From: Pelagibacter sp047722505
Lineage (GTDB): Bacteria; Pseudomonadota; Alphaproteobacteria; Pelagibacterales; Pelagibacteraceae
DNA length: 64,000 bases
Direction: 5' to 3'
Assembly: GCF_047722505.1 (NCBI RefSeq)
Contig: NZ_CP159814.1
Coordinates: forward strand, 496,001 to 560,000
Both the position numbers and the translations under genes were made by a program. The notes under the pieces are model-generated. The model was not told where the DNA came from. It saw only the letters and a program-made list of their open reading frames with translations, and ran no database searches. Of the stretch, positions 15,169 to 23,857 are shown in pieces; within the stretch, counting starts at the first letter, position 1, and every line of letters begins with the position of its first letter.

Positions 15169-15690
15169 ATGAATCTAGAAAATAATAATAAAGAAATTCC
15201 TGAAGAATTTAAGAAACTCGCTGAAGATTTTAGTAAAAATGGTTTTATAACAACATCCCTTGATAATTTAATAAACTGGTCAAGAGCTGGTTCATTACAC
15301 TGGATGACTTTTGGTTTAGCTTGTTGTGCTGTTGAAATGATGCAAACAGCAATGCCTAGATATGATCTAGAAAGATTTGGTGCTGCACCAAGAGGTTCAC
15401 CAAGACAATCTGATGTTATGATTGTAGCTGGAACTTTAACTAATAAGATGGCACCAGCATTAAGAAAAGTTTATGATCAAATGCCTGAACCAAGATATGT
15501 TATTTCGATGGGTAGTTGTGCAAATGGTGGTGGCTATTATCACTATTCTTACTCTGTAGTTCGTGGTTGCGATAAAATAGTTCCTGTAGATATTTATGTA
15601 CCAGGCTGCCCTCCATCTGCTGAAGCATTACTTTATGGGATTATGCAGTTACAAAAAAAAATTAGAAACAAAGGATCTTTTGAAAGATAA
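15169..15690 (+). CDS. nuoB: NADH-quinone oxidoreductase subunit B
   Basis: Peripheral-arm subunit that holds the terminal 4Fe-4S cluster N2, which passes electrons to quinone. In the 173-residue protein the ligands are Cys52 and Cys53 (GLACCAVEM), Cys117 (GSCANGGG) and Cys147 (VPGCPPSAE). Full length for the family. It sits between nuoA and nuoC with very short spacers. Confidence 0.97.
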   Translation: MNLENNNKEIPEEFKKLAEDFSKNGFITTSLDNLINWSRAGSLHWMTFGLACCAVEMMQTAMPRYDLERFGAAPRGSPRQSDVMIVAGTLTNKMAPALRKVYDQMPEPRYVISMGSCANGGGYYHYSYSVVRGCDKIVPVDIYVPGCPPSAEALLYGIMQLQKKIRNKGSFER

Positions 15691-15695
15691 TTTAT

Positions 15696-16304
15696 ATGAA
15701 AAATTTAATTGATCTTGAAAAAAAAATAAACTCAGAACTTACAACAAAGATTAAAAAAACTGAGATTAGACATGATCAGCTATACATCAATATTGACAAT
15801 GAAGATTTGACAGATGTTACGTTATTTATAAAAAGTAATGAAAATACAAAATTTAGACAGTTAATTGACATTACTGTTGTTGATTATCCTGAAAATGCTC
15901 AACGTTTTAAAGTTGTTTATTTATTTTTAAGTCATGAATTTAATCAAAGAATTATATTGAGTTATCTAATAAGTGAAAATGAAGTTATACCCTCACTAAC
16001 ACCTATTTATCCTGCTGCAAATTGGATGGAGAGAGAAGTTTTTGATATGTATGGTGTTAAGTTTAAAGACCACCCTGATATGAGAAGAATACTCACTGAT
16101 TATGGTTTTGAAGGACATCCGTTAAGAAAAGATTTTCCTTTAACTGGTCATACAGAAGTTAGATATAGCGAAGAACAAAAAAAAGTTATTAGTGAACCAG
16201 TTAAATTAGAACAAAATTATAGAAATTTTGATTACGAAAGTCCTTGGGAAGGAACCAAATATATTAAAGACCAAACTGATCTTGAAAATGACAAAAAAAA
16301 TTAA
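15696..16304 (+). CDS. nuoC: NADH-quinone oxidoreductase subunit C
   Basis: 30-kDa peripheral-arm subunit of complex I, which contacts NuoD near the quinone site. The 202-residue protein carries the family signature EREVFDMYGVKFKDHPDMRRILTDYGFEGHPLRKDFPLTG in its C-terminal half. It is a separate gene, not fused to nuoD as in Escherichia coli, matching the alphaproteobacterial/mitochondrial layout. Its 3' end overlaps nuoD by 17 bp. Confidence 0.96.
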   Translation: MKNLIDLEKKINSELTTKIKKTEIRHDQLYINIDNEDLTDVTLFIKSNENTKFRQLIDITVVDYPENAQRFKVVYLFLSHEFNQRIILSYLISENEVIPSLTPIYPAANWMEREVFDMYGVKFKDHPDMRRILTDYGFEGHPLRKDFPLTGHTEVRYSEEQKKVISEPVKLEQNYRNFDYESPWEGTKYIKDQTDLENDKKN

Positions 16305-17463
16305 AACATTAAATCTAAATTTTGGACCTCAACACCCTGCAGCTCATGGTGTCTTAAGATTGATTTTAGAATTGGATGGAGAGGTTGTTGAAAAAGCTGA
16401 TCCACATATCGGATTACTTCACAGAGGAACAGAAAAACTAATAGAAAACAAAACATATATGCAAGCAGTCCCTTACTTTGACAGACTTGATTATGTTGCT
16501 CCAATGAATCAAGAACATGCTTTTGCTTTGGCTATAGAAAAAATTTTAAAGATAAATGTTCCGATTAGAGCACAATTAATTAGAGTAATGTTTTGTGAAA
16601 TAGGAAGAATACTAAGCCATATATTGAATGTTACAACTCAAGCACTTGATGTTGGTGCTTTAACACCATCTCTTTGGGGTTTTGAGGAGCGTGAAACATT
16701 AATGACCTTTTATGAAAGAGCATCTGGCTCAAGACTGCATGCCAACTATTTTAGAGCTGGCGGTGTTCATCAAGATTTACCAATGGGTCTTGAAGAAGAC
16801 ATAGGTAAATTTTGTGTGTCATTTCCAAAAATAATAGATGATCTTGAAACATTATTAACTGATAATAGAATATTTAAGCAACGAAACGTTGATATAGGAA
16901 TTGTAACTAAGGAAGATGCATTAGATTACTCTTTTAGTGGAGTTATGATTAGAGGATCAGGTGTTCCATGGGACCTAAGAAAATCACAACCTTATGACTG
17001 TTATGAGCAATTAGAATTTAAAATTCCAGTAGGAAAAAATGGAGATTGTTTTGACAGGTATTTATGTCGAATTGAAGAAATGAGAGAAAGTGTTTCAATA
17101 ATAAAACAATGTTTAGCTAAAATGACAAAAGGACCAATTAAATCATTAGATGGAAAAATTAGTCCTCCACCTAAAAAAGATATTAAGCAATCCATGGAGG
17201 CTTTAATTCATCACTTTAAATTATTTACTGAAGGTTATCGTGTTGATAAAGATGAAATTTATACTGCTGTTGAAGCACCGAAAGGTGAATTTGGTGTTTA
17301 TTTAATTTCTGATGGAACTAGCAAACCTTATAAATGTAAAATTAGAGCTCCAGGCTTTTCTCATCTACAAGCAATGGATTATTTAATTAAAGGACATATG
17401 TTGGCCGATGTACCTGCTGTTTTAGGGTCATTAGACATTGTTTTTGGAGAGGTTGACAGATAA
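16288..17463 (+). CDS. nuoD: NADH-quinone oxidoreductase subunit D
   Basis: 49-kDa subunit that builds the quinone-binding pocket with NuoB. The 391-residue protein opens with the typical LNFGPQHPAAHGVLRLILELDGE, and later has HIGLLHRGTEKLIE and YFDRLDYVAPMNQEHAF; the quinone-site His is in QHPAAHG. ATG at 16288 was chosen over an upstream in-frame start at 16228 because the conserved N-terminus begins right after it. It shares a TAATG junction with nuoE. Confidence 0.97.
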   Translation: MTKKIKTLNLNFGPQHPAAHGVLRLILELDGEVVEKADPHIGLLHRGTEKLIENKTYMQAVPYFDRLDYVAPMNQEHAFALAIEKILKINVPIRAQLIRVMFCEIGRILSHILNVTTQALDVGALTPSLWGFEERETLMTFYERASGSRLHANYFRAGGVHQDLPMGLEEDIGKFCVSFPKIIDDLETLLTDNRIFKQRNVDIGIVTKEDALDYSFSGVMIRGSGVPWDLRKSQPYDCYEQLEFKIPVGKNGDCFDRYLCRIEEMRESVSIIKQCLAKMTKGPIKSLDGKISPPPKKDIKQSMEALIHHFKLFTEGYRVDKDEIYTAVEAPKGEFGVYLISDGTSKPYKCKIRAPGFSHLQAMDYLIKGHMLADVPAVLGSLDIVFGEVDR

Positions 17464-18071
17464 TGAGCTTAAGAAAACCTGCAAAAGAACAGCCCGAAAA
17501 ATTTGAATTTATGGCAGATAGTCTAGCTACTGCAAAAGAAATAGTTTCCAAATATCCTGAGGGAAAACAACAAAGTGCTGTAATGGCATTGTTGTATATT
17601 GCCCAAAAACAAAATGATAATTGGATACCACTTGCAGCAATGAAATATATCGGAAAGTTTTTAGATATGCCTTATATAAAAGTCTATGAGGTGGCCACTT
17701 TTTATACAATGTATAACCTATCACCAGTTGGAAAACACTTTATTCAAGTTTGTACAACTACGCCATGCATGATCAGAGGAGCTTATAAACTTGTTGAAGC
17801 ATGCAAAGAAAAAATTTCAGAAAATGAAAGTGAATTATCTATTGATAAATCATGCTCATGGATGGAAGTTGAATGTTTGGGTGCATGCGTTAATGCCCCA
17901 ATGATGCAAATTAATGATGACTATTATGAAGACCTTGATAAAGAAAAAACTTTAAAAATTTTAGATGAGATACTTGATGGTAAGACGCCAAAGCCAGGAT
18001 CATATAGAGGAAGAGTTAATAATGAACCTGAAAATAACAGAAAAACACTATTGGATTTAAAAAATGCTTAA
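17463..18071 (+). CDS. nuoE: NADH-quinone oxidoreductase subunit E
   Basis: 24-kDa subunit that carries the 2Fe-2S cluster N1a in the NADH-oxidising module. The thioredoxin-like domain has the four ligands Cys97 and Cys102 (CTTTPC), Cys138 and Cys142 (CLGAC). 202 residues, with a C-terminal tail ending in PKPGSYRGRVNNEPE typical of alphaproteobacteria. The stop overlaps the nuoF start by 8 bp. Confidence 0.97.
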   Translation: MSLRKPAKEQPEKFEFMADSLATAKEIVSKYPEGKQQSAVMALLYIAQKQNDNWIPLAAMKYIGKFLDMPYIKVYEVATFYTMYNLSPVGKHFIQVCTTTPCMIRGAYKLVEACKEKISENESELSIDKSCSWMEVECLGACVNAPMMQINDDYYEDLDKEKTLKILDEILDGKTPKPGSYRGRVNNEPENNRKTLLDLKNA

Positions 18072-19395
18072 AGATAAAGATAGAATATTTCAAAACCTAT
18101 ATAACGACAAAGGTTCAGATGTTGAGTCTTCTAAAAATAGAGGCGACTGGGTAGACACTGCTGAAATAATTAAAAAAGGTCGAGAATGGATTATAGATGA
18201 AGTTAAATCATCGGAATTAAGAGGAAGGGGTGGTGCGGGATTTCCTACGGGTCTTAAATGGTCTTTTGCCCCAAAAGAAGTTGGTTCTAGACCTCACTAT
18301 CTGGTTATAAATGGTGATGAATCTGAACCTGGTACATGTAAGGATCGTGATATTTTAAGGTTTGAACCTCACAAATTGATAGAAGGATGTTTGATTGCTG
18401 CTTACGCAGTTCAGGCCCATGTTTGCTATATTTATATACGTGGTGAATATTTTATTGATGGACAAAAACTTCAAAAAGCAATCGATGAAGCTTATGAGAA
18501 AAAACTTATAGGAAAAAATGCCTCTGGCACTGGTTGGGACTTAGATATTTATATTCATTATGGAGCAGGTGCTTATATATGTGGTGAAGAAACAGCCCTT
18601 CTAGAAAGCATTGAAGGTAAAAAGGGTCAGCCAAGATTAAAACCTCCTTTTCCAGCTTTAATAGGATTATATGGATGTCCAACAATAATTAATAACGTGG
18701 AAACTATAGCTGTTGTTCCAACGATTTTGAGAAAAGGTGGTAAATGGTTTGCATCATTAGGAAAAGCAAAAAATACAGGAACTAAAATATTTTGTATATC
18801 TGGAAATGTTAATAAACCATGTAACGTTGAAGAGGAAATGAGTATATCTCTTAAAGAGTTAATTGAAGTACATGCTGGTGGAGTAATTGGTGGATGGGAT
18901 AATTTACAAGCTGTAATACCAGGTGGATCTTCTATGCCTATTATACCAAAAAAAACATGTGAAACTCTAACAATGGATTTTGATTCACTTGTCGCAGAAA
19001 AAAGTGGTTTAGGAACCGCAGGTATTGTCGTTATAAATAATGACCAAGATATTATTAAATGTATGGCAAGAATTGCTAGATTTTACAAACATGAAAGTTG
19101 TGGACAGTGCACACCGTGCAGAGAAGGTTCTGGATGGATGTGGAGAATGTTAGAAAGAATGGCCAAAGGAGAGGCATCAAAAGATGAAGTTGAAATGCTT
19201 GGAGATGTTACAAATCAAATTGCTGGTCATACCATTTGTGCTTTTGGTGAAGGGTCTTCATGGCCTGTTCAAGGTTTATTAAGACATTTTAGAAAAGAAA
19301 TTGAAAGAAGAAACAATATTGAACCAACAATAAAAAAACTTAATAAAGTTCCTTATTTAGTTGATCAACATTTATTGGATAAAAAAAATGCCTAA
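18064..19395 (+). CDS. nuoF: NADH-quinone oxidoreductase subunit F
   Basis: 51-kDa NADH-binding subunit with FMN and 4Fe-4S cluster N3. In the 443-residue protein the nucleotide-binding loop GRGGAGFPTG is at residues 54-63, GAGAYICGEETALLESIEG lies in the middle, and the cluster ligands are in ESCGQCTPCREG plus a later Cys in GHTICAFG. Overlaps nuoE and nuoG by 8 bp each. Confidence 0.97.
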   Translation: MLKDKDRIFQNLYNDKGSDVESSKNRGDWVDTAEIIKKGREWIIDEVKSSELRGRGGAGFPTGLKWSFAPKEVGSRPHYLVINGDESEPGTCKDRDILRFEPHKLIEGCLIAAYAVQAHVCYIYIRGEYFIDGQKLQKAIDEAYEKKLIGKNASGTGWDLDIYIHYGAGAYICGEETALLESIEGKKGQPRLKPPFPALIGLYGCPTIINNVETIAVVPTILRKGGKWFASLGKAKNTGTKIFCISGNVNKPCNVEEEMSISLKELIEVHAGGVIGGWDNLQAVIPGGSSMPIIPKKTCETLTMDFDSLVAEKSGLGTAGIVVINNDQDIIKCMARIARFYKHESCGQCTPCREGSGWMWRMLERMAKGEASKDEVEMLGDVTNQIAGHTICAFGEGSSWPVQGLLRHFRKEIERRNNIEPTIKKLNKVPYLVDQHLLDKKNA

Positions 19396-21427
19396 ATTAA
19401 AAGTTAACAATATTGAAGTTGAAGTTGAAGATGGCTTAACAGTCTTACAAGCTTGTGAAAAAGCTGGGGTTGAAATTCCAAGATTTTGTTATCATGAAAA
19501 GCTTTCAATTGCTGGAAATTGTAGAATGTGTTTAGTTGAAATAGAAAAATCTCCAAAACCAGTTGCTTCATGTGCAATGCCTGCTGCTGAAGGTATGAAT
19601 ATTAAAACAAATACCGAGTTTGTTGAAAAAGCAAGAAAAGGTGTAATGGAATTTTTGCTTGCAAATCATCCATTAGATTGCCCCGTATGTGATCAAGGTG
19701 GTGAATGCGACCTTCAAGATCAATCAATGTTTTATGGTGTGGATAAATCTAGATTTAAAGAAAATAAAAGACAAGTTCCTGAAAAAAACATGGGTCCTTT
19801 AATTAAAACTCAAATGACCAGATGCATACATTGCACTAGATGTGTTAGATTTGCTACGGAAGTTGCAGGTGTACCAGAAATAGGCGCTATAGGACGTGGT
19901 GAGGATATGCAAATAACAACTTACCTTGAAGAATCAATGCAATCAGAACTATCAGCTAATGTTGTTGATTTGTGTCCAGTTGGAGCTTTAACATCTAAAC
20001 CATATGTTTTTGAAGCAAGACCTTGGGAATTAAAAAAAACTGAATCTATTGATGTCATGGATGCTATTGGTTCCAATATAAGAGTAGATACATATGGATG
20101 GGAAGTAAAAAGAATTTTACCGAGAATAAATGAAGACATTAATGAGGAATGGATTTCTGATAAAACAAGACATGCGTGTGATGGTCTATTAAATCAAAGA
20201 TTAGATACACCTTACATTAAGTATAATGGTAAATTTGAAAAAGCATCATGGCCTGAAGTTTTTAATATAATTAAATCTAGATTTAAAAATACCGATAAAG
20301 AAAAAATTTGTGGATTAACTGGCGATTTAGTGAACATGGAAACACTTTATATATTTAAAGAATTTTTTAATAAAACATTAGGTTCTCAAAATATAGAATC
20401 TAGGAATCACCATTCTTATTTAAACCCAGAAAAAAGAGAAAATTATTTATTTAATTCATCAATTAATGGAATTGAAGAGACTGATTTTATTTTTCTTTTA
20501 GGAACAAATCCTAGATTTGAAGCAACAATTTTAAATGCCCGAATTAGAAAAGCTTATCTTCAAAATAAAACTAAAATTATTTCTCTAAATGAAATGGGTG
20601 ACTTAACATTCCCATATCAGTCTTTAGATGGAAATACTGAAACTATTAAAAAAATTATTGAGGGTAAACATGAGGTATCTAATTTAATCAAACAAGCAAA
20701 GAGACCTATGGTAATAATGGGTCAATCTGCATTAAAAAGCAAATCATCAAAATATATTTTTGAAGCAATCAAACTATTTTTAGAAGAAAATAATAAAACT
20801 TCTACTGATTGGAATGCTTTAAATATTATTTCAGAAAATGCATCCACGGTAGGAGCATTTGATCTTGGTATATATAAAACAAATAATGGTGACAATGAAG
20901 TTTTGAAGGATTTGGAAGCCCACAAGTTTGAAATTGTTTATCTTTTAGGTTTAGACACTATCAATTTTGAGAAAAAAGATGAGTTTATTATCTATCAAGG
21001 CTCTCATGGAGATAAAGGAGCAGAAATAGCAGACATAATATTACCAGGCGCTGCCTACACTGAACAAAATGGTTATTTTACAAATTTAGAAGGCAAGTTA
21101 CAAAAAGCTTACAAAGCATCTTATCCACCTGAACTCGCAAAAGAGGATTGGGTAATAATAAATGAACTTGCAGAATCTATGAATCATAGAAAATTATTTA
21201 ATGATAAAGATGAGTTAGATAGTAGTTTAATTAATCAAATAAACCTACACATTGAAAAAAATAATTCTTTAAGCTCATCAAAAGATAAGGAATTAATTTT
21301 TGAAAATGAATTAATTAGAATAGATAATGATTATTATTATTCAAATGTAATAGCCAGAGCTTCAAAAACTATGTCTGAATGTAGAAATTTAAAGATAGAT
21401 TTAAAATCTACAGGCACAGAAGGTTAA
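19388..21427 (+). CDS. nuoG: NADH-quinone oxidoreductase subunit G
   Basis: Largest peripheral subunit, a molybdopterin-oxidoreductase-like fold with several Fe-S clusters. The 679-residue protein opens with a ferredoxin-like 2Fe-2S domain (CYHEKLSIAGNCRMC), then HPLDCPVCDQGGECDLQDQS and CIHCTRCVRF. ATG at 19388 gives the standard MPKLKVNNIEVEV start; an upstream in-frame ATG at 19361 lies inside nuoF and is rejected. No molybdenum ligand is expected in this subunit. Confidence 0.96.
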   Translation: MPKLKVNNIEVEVEDGLTVLQACEKAGVEIPRFCYHEKLSIAGNCRMCLVEIEKSPKPVASCAMPAAEGMNIKTNTEFVEKARKGVMEFLLANHPLDCPVCDQGGECDLQDQSMFYGVDKSRFKENKRQVPEKNMGPLIKTQMTRCIHCTRCVRFATEVAGVPEIGAIGRGEDMQITTYLEESMQSELSANVVDLCPVGALTSKPYVFEARPWELKKTESIDVMDAIGSNIRVDTYGWEVKRILPRINEDINEEWISDKTRHACDGLLNQRLDTPYIKYNGKFEKASWPEVFNIIKSRFKNTDKEKICGLTGDLVNMETLYIFKEFFNKTLGSQNIESRNHHSYLNPEKRENYLFNSSINGIEETDFIFLLGTNPRFEATILNARIRKAYLQNKTKIISLNEMGDLTFPYQSLDGNTETIKKIIEGKHEVSNLIKQAKRPMVIMGQSALKSKSSKYIFEAIKLFLEENNKTSTDWNALNIISENASTVGAFDLGIYKTNNGDNEVLKDLEAHKFEIVYLLGLDTINFEKKDEFIIYQGSHGDKGAEIADIILPGAAYTEQNGYFTNLEGKLQKAYKASYPPELAKEDWVIINELAESMNHRKLFNDKDELDSSLINQINLHIEKNNSLSSSKDKELIFENELIRIDNDYYYSNVIARASKTMSECRNLKIDLKSTGTEG

Positions 21428-21430
21428 CTC

Positions 21431-22429
21431 ATGGATTATCTTAATATAATTTTTCTACAAACTTATAAAATATTATTTTTATTAGTTCCAGTTTTAGTTT
21501 CTGTGGCTATGATTGTATGGCTTGATCGTCGTATTTGGGCCTTTGTACAAAAAAGACAGGGACCTAATGTTGTTGGACCCTTTGGTTTGCTTCAATCTTT
21601 AGCTGATGCATTAAAATATATTTTTAAAGAAGTTATAATTCCATCAAGTTCAAATAAAGTAATTTTTATATTAGCACCAATTGTTACTATGACTTTGGCT
21701 TTAGTTTCGTGGGCTGTTATTCCCTTCAGTGCAACCCAGGTATTGGCAGATATCAATGTCGGCATCCTTTATTTATTTGCAGTTTCGTCTTTAGGTGTTT
21801 ATGGAATTATTATGGGAGGATGGGCCTCAAATTCAAAATATCCTTTTTTAGGTGCTATTAGATCTGCTGCGCAAATGGTTTCCTATGAAGTATCAATTGG
21901 AGTCATTATTATCAACGTTTTACTTTGTGTTGGTTCTTTAAATTTGAACGACATAGTTATGGCTCAGGAAAATTTATGGTTTGTAATTCCATTATTTCCA
22001 ATGTTTGTTATTTTCTTTATTTCTGCTCTAGCGGAAACAAATAGACCACCATTTGATTTGCCAGAGGCGGAAGCAGAACTTGTTGCAGGTTATCAAACAG
22101 AATATTCAGGCATGATGTATGCAATGTTTTGGCTTGGAGAATATGCAAATATTCTTTTGATGTGTGCTATGGGATCTGTACTTTTTTTAGGTGGGTGGTT
22201 ATCACCTATAGACCTTTATCCATTTAACATAATACCAGGTGTAATTTGGATGATATTTAAAATATTATTCTTATTTGTTTTGTTTGCCTTGGTTAAAGCT
22301 ATCGTTCCAAGATACAGATATGATCAATTAATGAGACTTGGATGGAAAATATTTTTACCATTGTCATTAACATGGGTAGTTCTTACTGCTAGCTATTTGT
22401 TCTACTTCAACTTATTACCAGTGAATTAA
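21431..22429 (+). CDS. nuoH: NADH-quinone oxidoreductase subunit H
   Basis: Membrane subunit at the quinone chamber that links the peripheral arm to the proton channels. The 332-residue protein has about eight helices and the conserved motifs RRIWAFVQKRQGPNVVGPFGLLQSLADALK near the N-terminus and AETNRPPFDLPEAEAELVAGYQTEYSGM in the middle. It starts 3 bp after nuoG. Confidence 0.97.
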   Translation: MDYLNIIFLQTYKILFLLVPVLVSVAMIVWLDRRIWAFVQKRQGPNVVGPFGLLQSLADALKYIFKEVIIPSSSNKVIFILAPIVTMTLALVSWAVIPFSATQVLADINVGILYLFAVSSLGVYGIIMGGWASNSKYPFLGAIRSAAQMVSYEVSIGVIIINVLLCVGSLNLNDIVMAQENLWFVIPLFPMFVIFFISALAETNRPPFDLPEAEAELVAGYQTEYSGMMYAMFWLGEYANILLMCAMGSVLFLGGWLSPIDLYPFNIIPGVIWMIFKILFLFVLFALVKAIVPRYRYDQLMRLGWKIFLPLSLTWVVLTASYLFYFNLLPVN

Positions 22430-22431
22430 TT

Positions 22432-22917
22432 ATGAAAATTTCAAGAATATTTAAAACAATTTTTTTATTAGATTTTTTAGGTGGCCTAAACATTGCTATC
22501 AAAGAAATATTTAAATCAAAAAAAACAATAAATTATCCCTTTGAAAAAGGAAAAATAAGCCCAAGATTTAGAGGGGAACATGCTTTAAGAAGATACCCTA
22601 ACGGTGAAGAAAGATGTATTGCATGTAAATTATGTGAAGCTGTTTGTCCTGCTCAAGCAATAACAATTGAGTCTTCAGAAAGAGCCGATGGTAGTAGAAA
22701 AACTACAAGATATGACATCGATATGATGAAATGTATTTATTGTGGTCTTTGTGAAGAGTCTTGTCCAGTAGATGCCATTGTTCAAGGACCTAATTTTGAA
22801 TTTTCAACCGAAACAAGAGAAGAACTTTATTACAATAAAGAAAAATTACTCGACAATGGAGATAGATGGGAAAATATTTTAGCAGCAAATATTAAAGCTG
22901 ATAACCCTCACAGATAA
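22432..22917 (+). CDS. nuoI: NADH-quinone oxidoreductase subunit I
   Basis: Ferredoxin-like subunit with two 4Fe-4S clusters (N6a, N6b). The 161-residue protein has both motifs: CIACKLCEAVCP and CIYCGLCEESCP. The segment RFRGEHALRRYPNGEERC before the first is family-typical. Spacers of 2 bp on both sides. Confidence 0.97.
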   Translation: MKISRIFKTIFLLDFLGGLNIAIKEIFKSKKTINYPFEKGKISPRFRGEHALRRYPNGEERCIACKLCEAVCPAQAITIESSERADGSRKTTRYDIDMMKCIYCGLCEESCPVDAIVQGPNFEFSTETREELYYNKEKLLDNGDRWENILAANIKADNPHR

Positions 22918-22919
22918 TC

Positions 22920-23552
22920 ATGTTAGCGCACGCTATATTTTTTTATACATTTTCATTTATAGCAATCGTTTCTGCTATAATGGTAACGGTATCTAAAAAC
23001 ACTGTTCATTCTGTTTTCTTTTTAATTTTAGACTTTATAAGCATTTCATGTCTATTTATAATGATTGGTGCTGAATTTTTAGGAATGATCATGTTGATCA
23101 TTTATGTAGGAGCTGTTGCTGTTTTATTTTTATTTGTAGTCATGATGTTAAATGTTGCCCAACAAAAAAATCAGTGGTTCAGCGCAGAGAAAAGTTCAAA
23201 ACATATACCCATTGGACTAATAGTTAGTGTGATAATATTTTTTGAATTATTAATAGTAATTGGTGGATGGAAATATAAACCTGATCTTGTCTCGGCTATG
23301 TCTTTAATAATTGATAAAGATATAACCAATACTCATTCAATCGGATACGTTTTATATACAGATTATATTCATGTTTTTCAGTTAAGTGGAATGATTTTAT
23401 TAGTTGCAATGATTGGTGCTATTGTACTTACATTTAGACAAAGAACTGGTGTTAAAAGACAAAGTTATTTTAGCCAGATATCTCGTGAAAGATCTGATGG
23501 TGTTGAATTGATTGATGTTGAGAGTAATAAAGGAGTTAAATCTGATGATTAG
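22920..23552 (+). CDS. nuoJ: NADH-quinone oxidoreductase subunit J
   Basis: Membrane subunit of 210 residues with about five helices. The third-helix segment EFLGMIMLIIYVGAVAVLFLFVVMMLN is the family signature. A polar tail of about 40 residues (SQISRERSDGVELIDVESNKGVKSDD) extends past the last helix. AAAGGAG at 23530-23536, inside its 3' end, is a good ribosome-binding site for nuoK. Confidence 0.95.
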   Translation: MLAHAIFFYTFSFIAIVSAIMVTVSKNTVHSVFFLILDFISISCLFIMIGAEFLGMIMLIIYVGAVAVLFLFVVMMLNVAQQKNQWFSAEKSSKHIPIGLIVSVIIFFELLIVIGGWKYKPDLVSAMSLIIDKDITNTHSIGYVLYTDYIHVFQLSGMILLVAMIGAIVLTFRQRTGVKRQSYFSQISRERSDGVELIDVESNKGVKSDD

Positions 23553-23856
23553 TATAGGTTTAGGTCATTATCTTACATTAGCAGCAATAATTTTTACTAT
23601 TGGCGTAGTTGGATTATTTTTAAATAGAAAAAACATCATAGTAATATTAATGAGTATTGAGCTTATTCTTTTAGCGGTAAATATTAATTTAGTCGCTTTC
23701 TCTATTTTCTTGAATGATATTACTGGACAAATTTTTACTCTCTTTATATTAACGGTAGCTGCTGCAGAAGCAGCTATAGGTTTAGCAATAATAGTTGTTT
23801 ACTATCGAAACTCTTCAACAATTAGAGTTGAAGAAATAAATAGTTTGAAGGGATAA
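23545..23856 (+). CDS. nuoK: NADH-quinone oxidoreductase subunit K
   Basis: Small membrane subunit in the proton-transfer path, 103 residues and three helices, with the conserved Glu in LMSIELILLAVNINLVAFS and a second one in AAAEAAIGLAIIV. ATG at 23545 overlaps the nuoJ stop by 8 bp and is preceded by a clear Shine-Dalgarno-like AAAGGAG; upstream in-frame codons would add residues not seen in the family. Confidence 0.95.
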   Translation: MISIGLGHYLTLAAIIFTIGVVGLFLNRKNIIVILMSIELILLAVNINLVAFSIFLNDITGQIFTLFILTVAAAEAAIGLAIIVVYYRNSSTIRVEEINSLKG

Positions 23857-23857
23857 T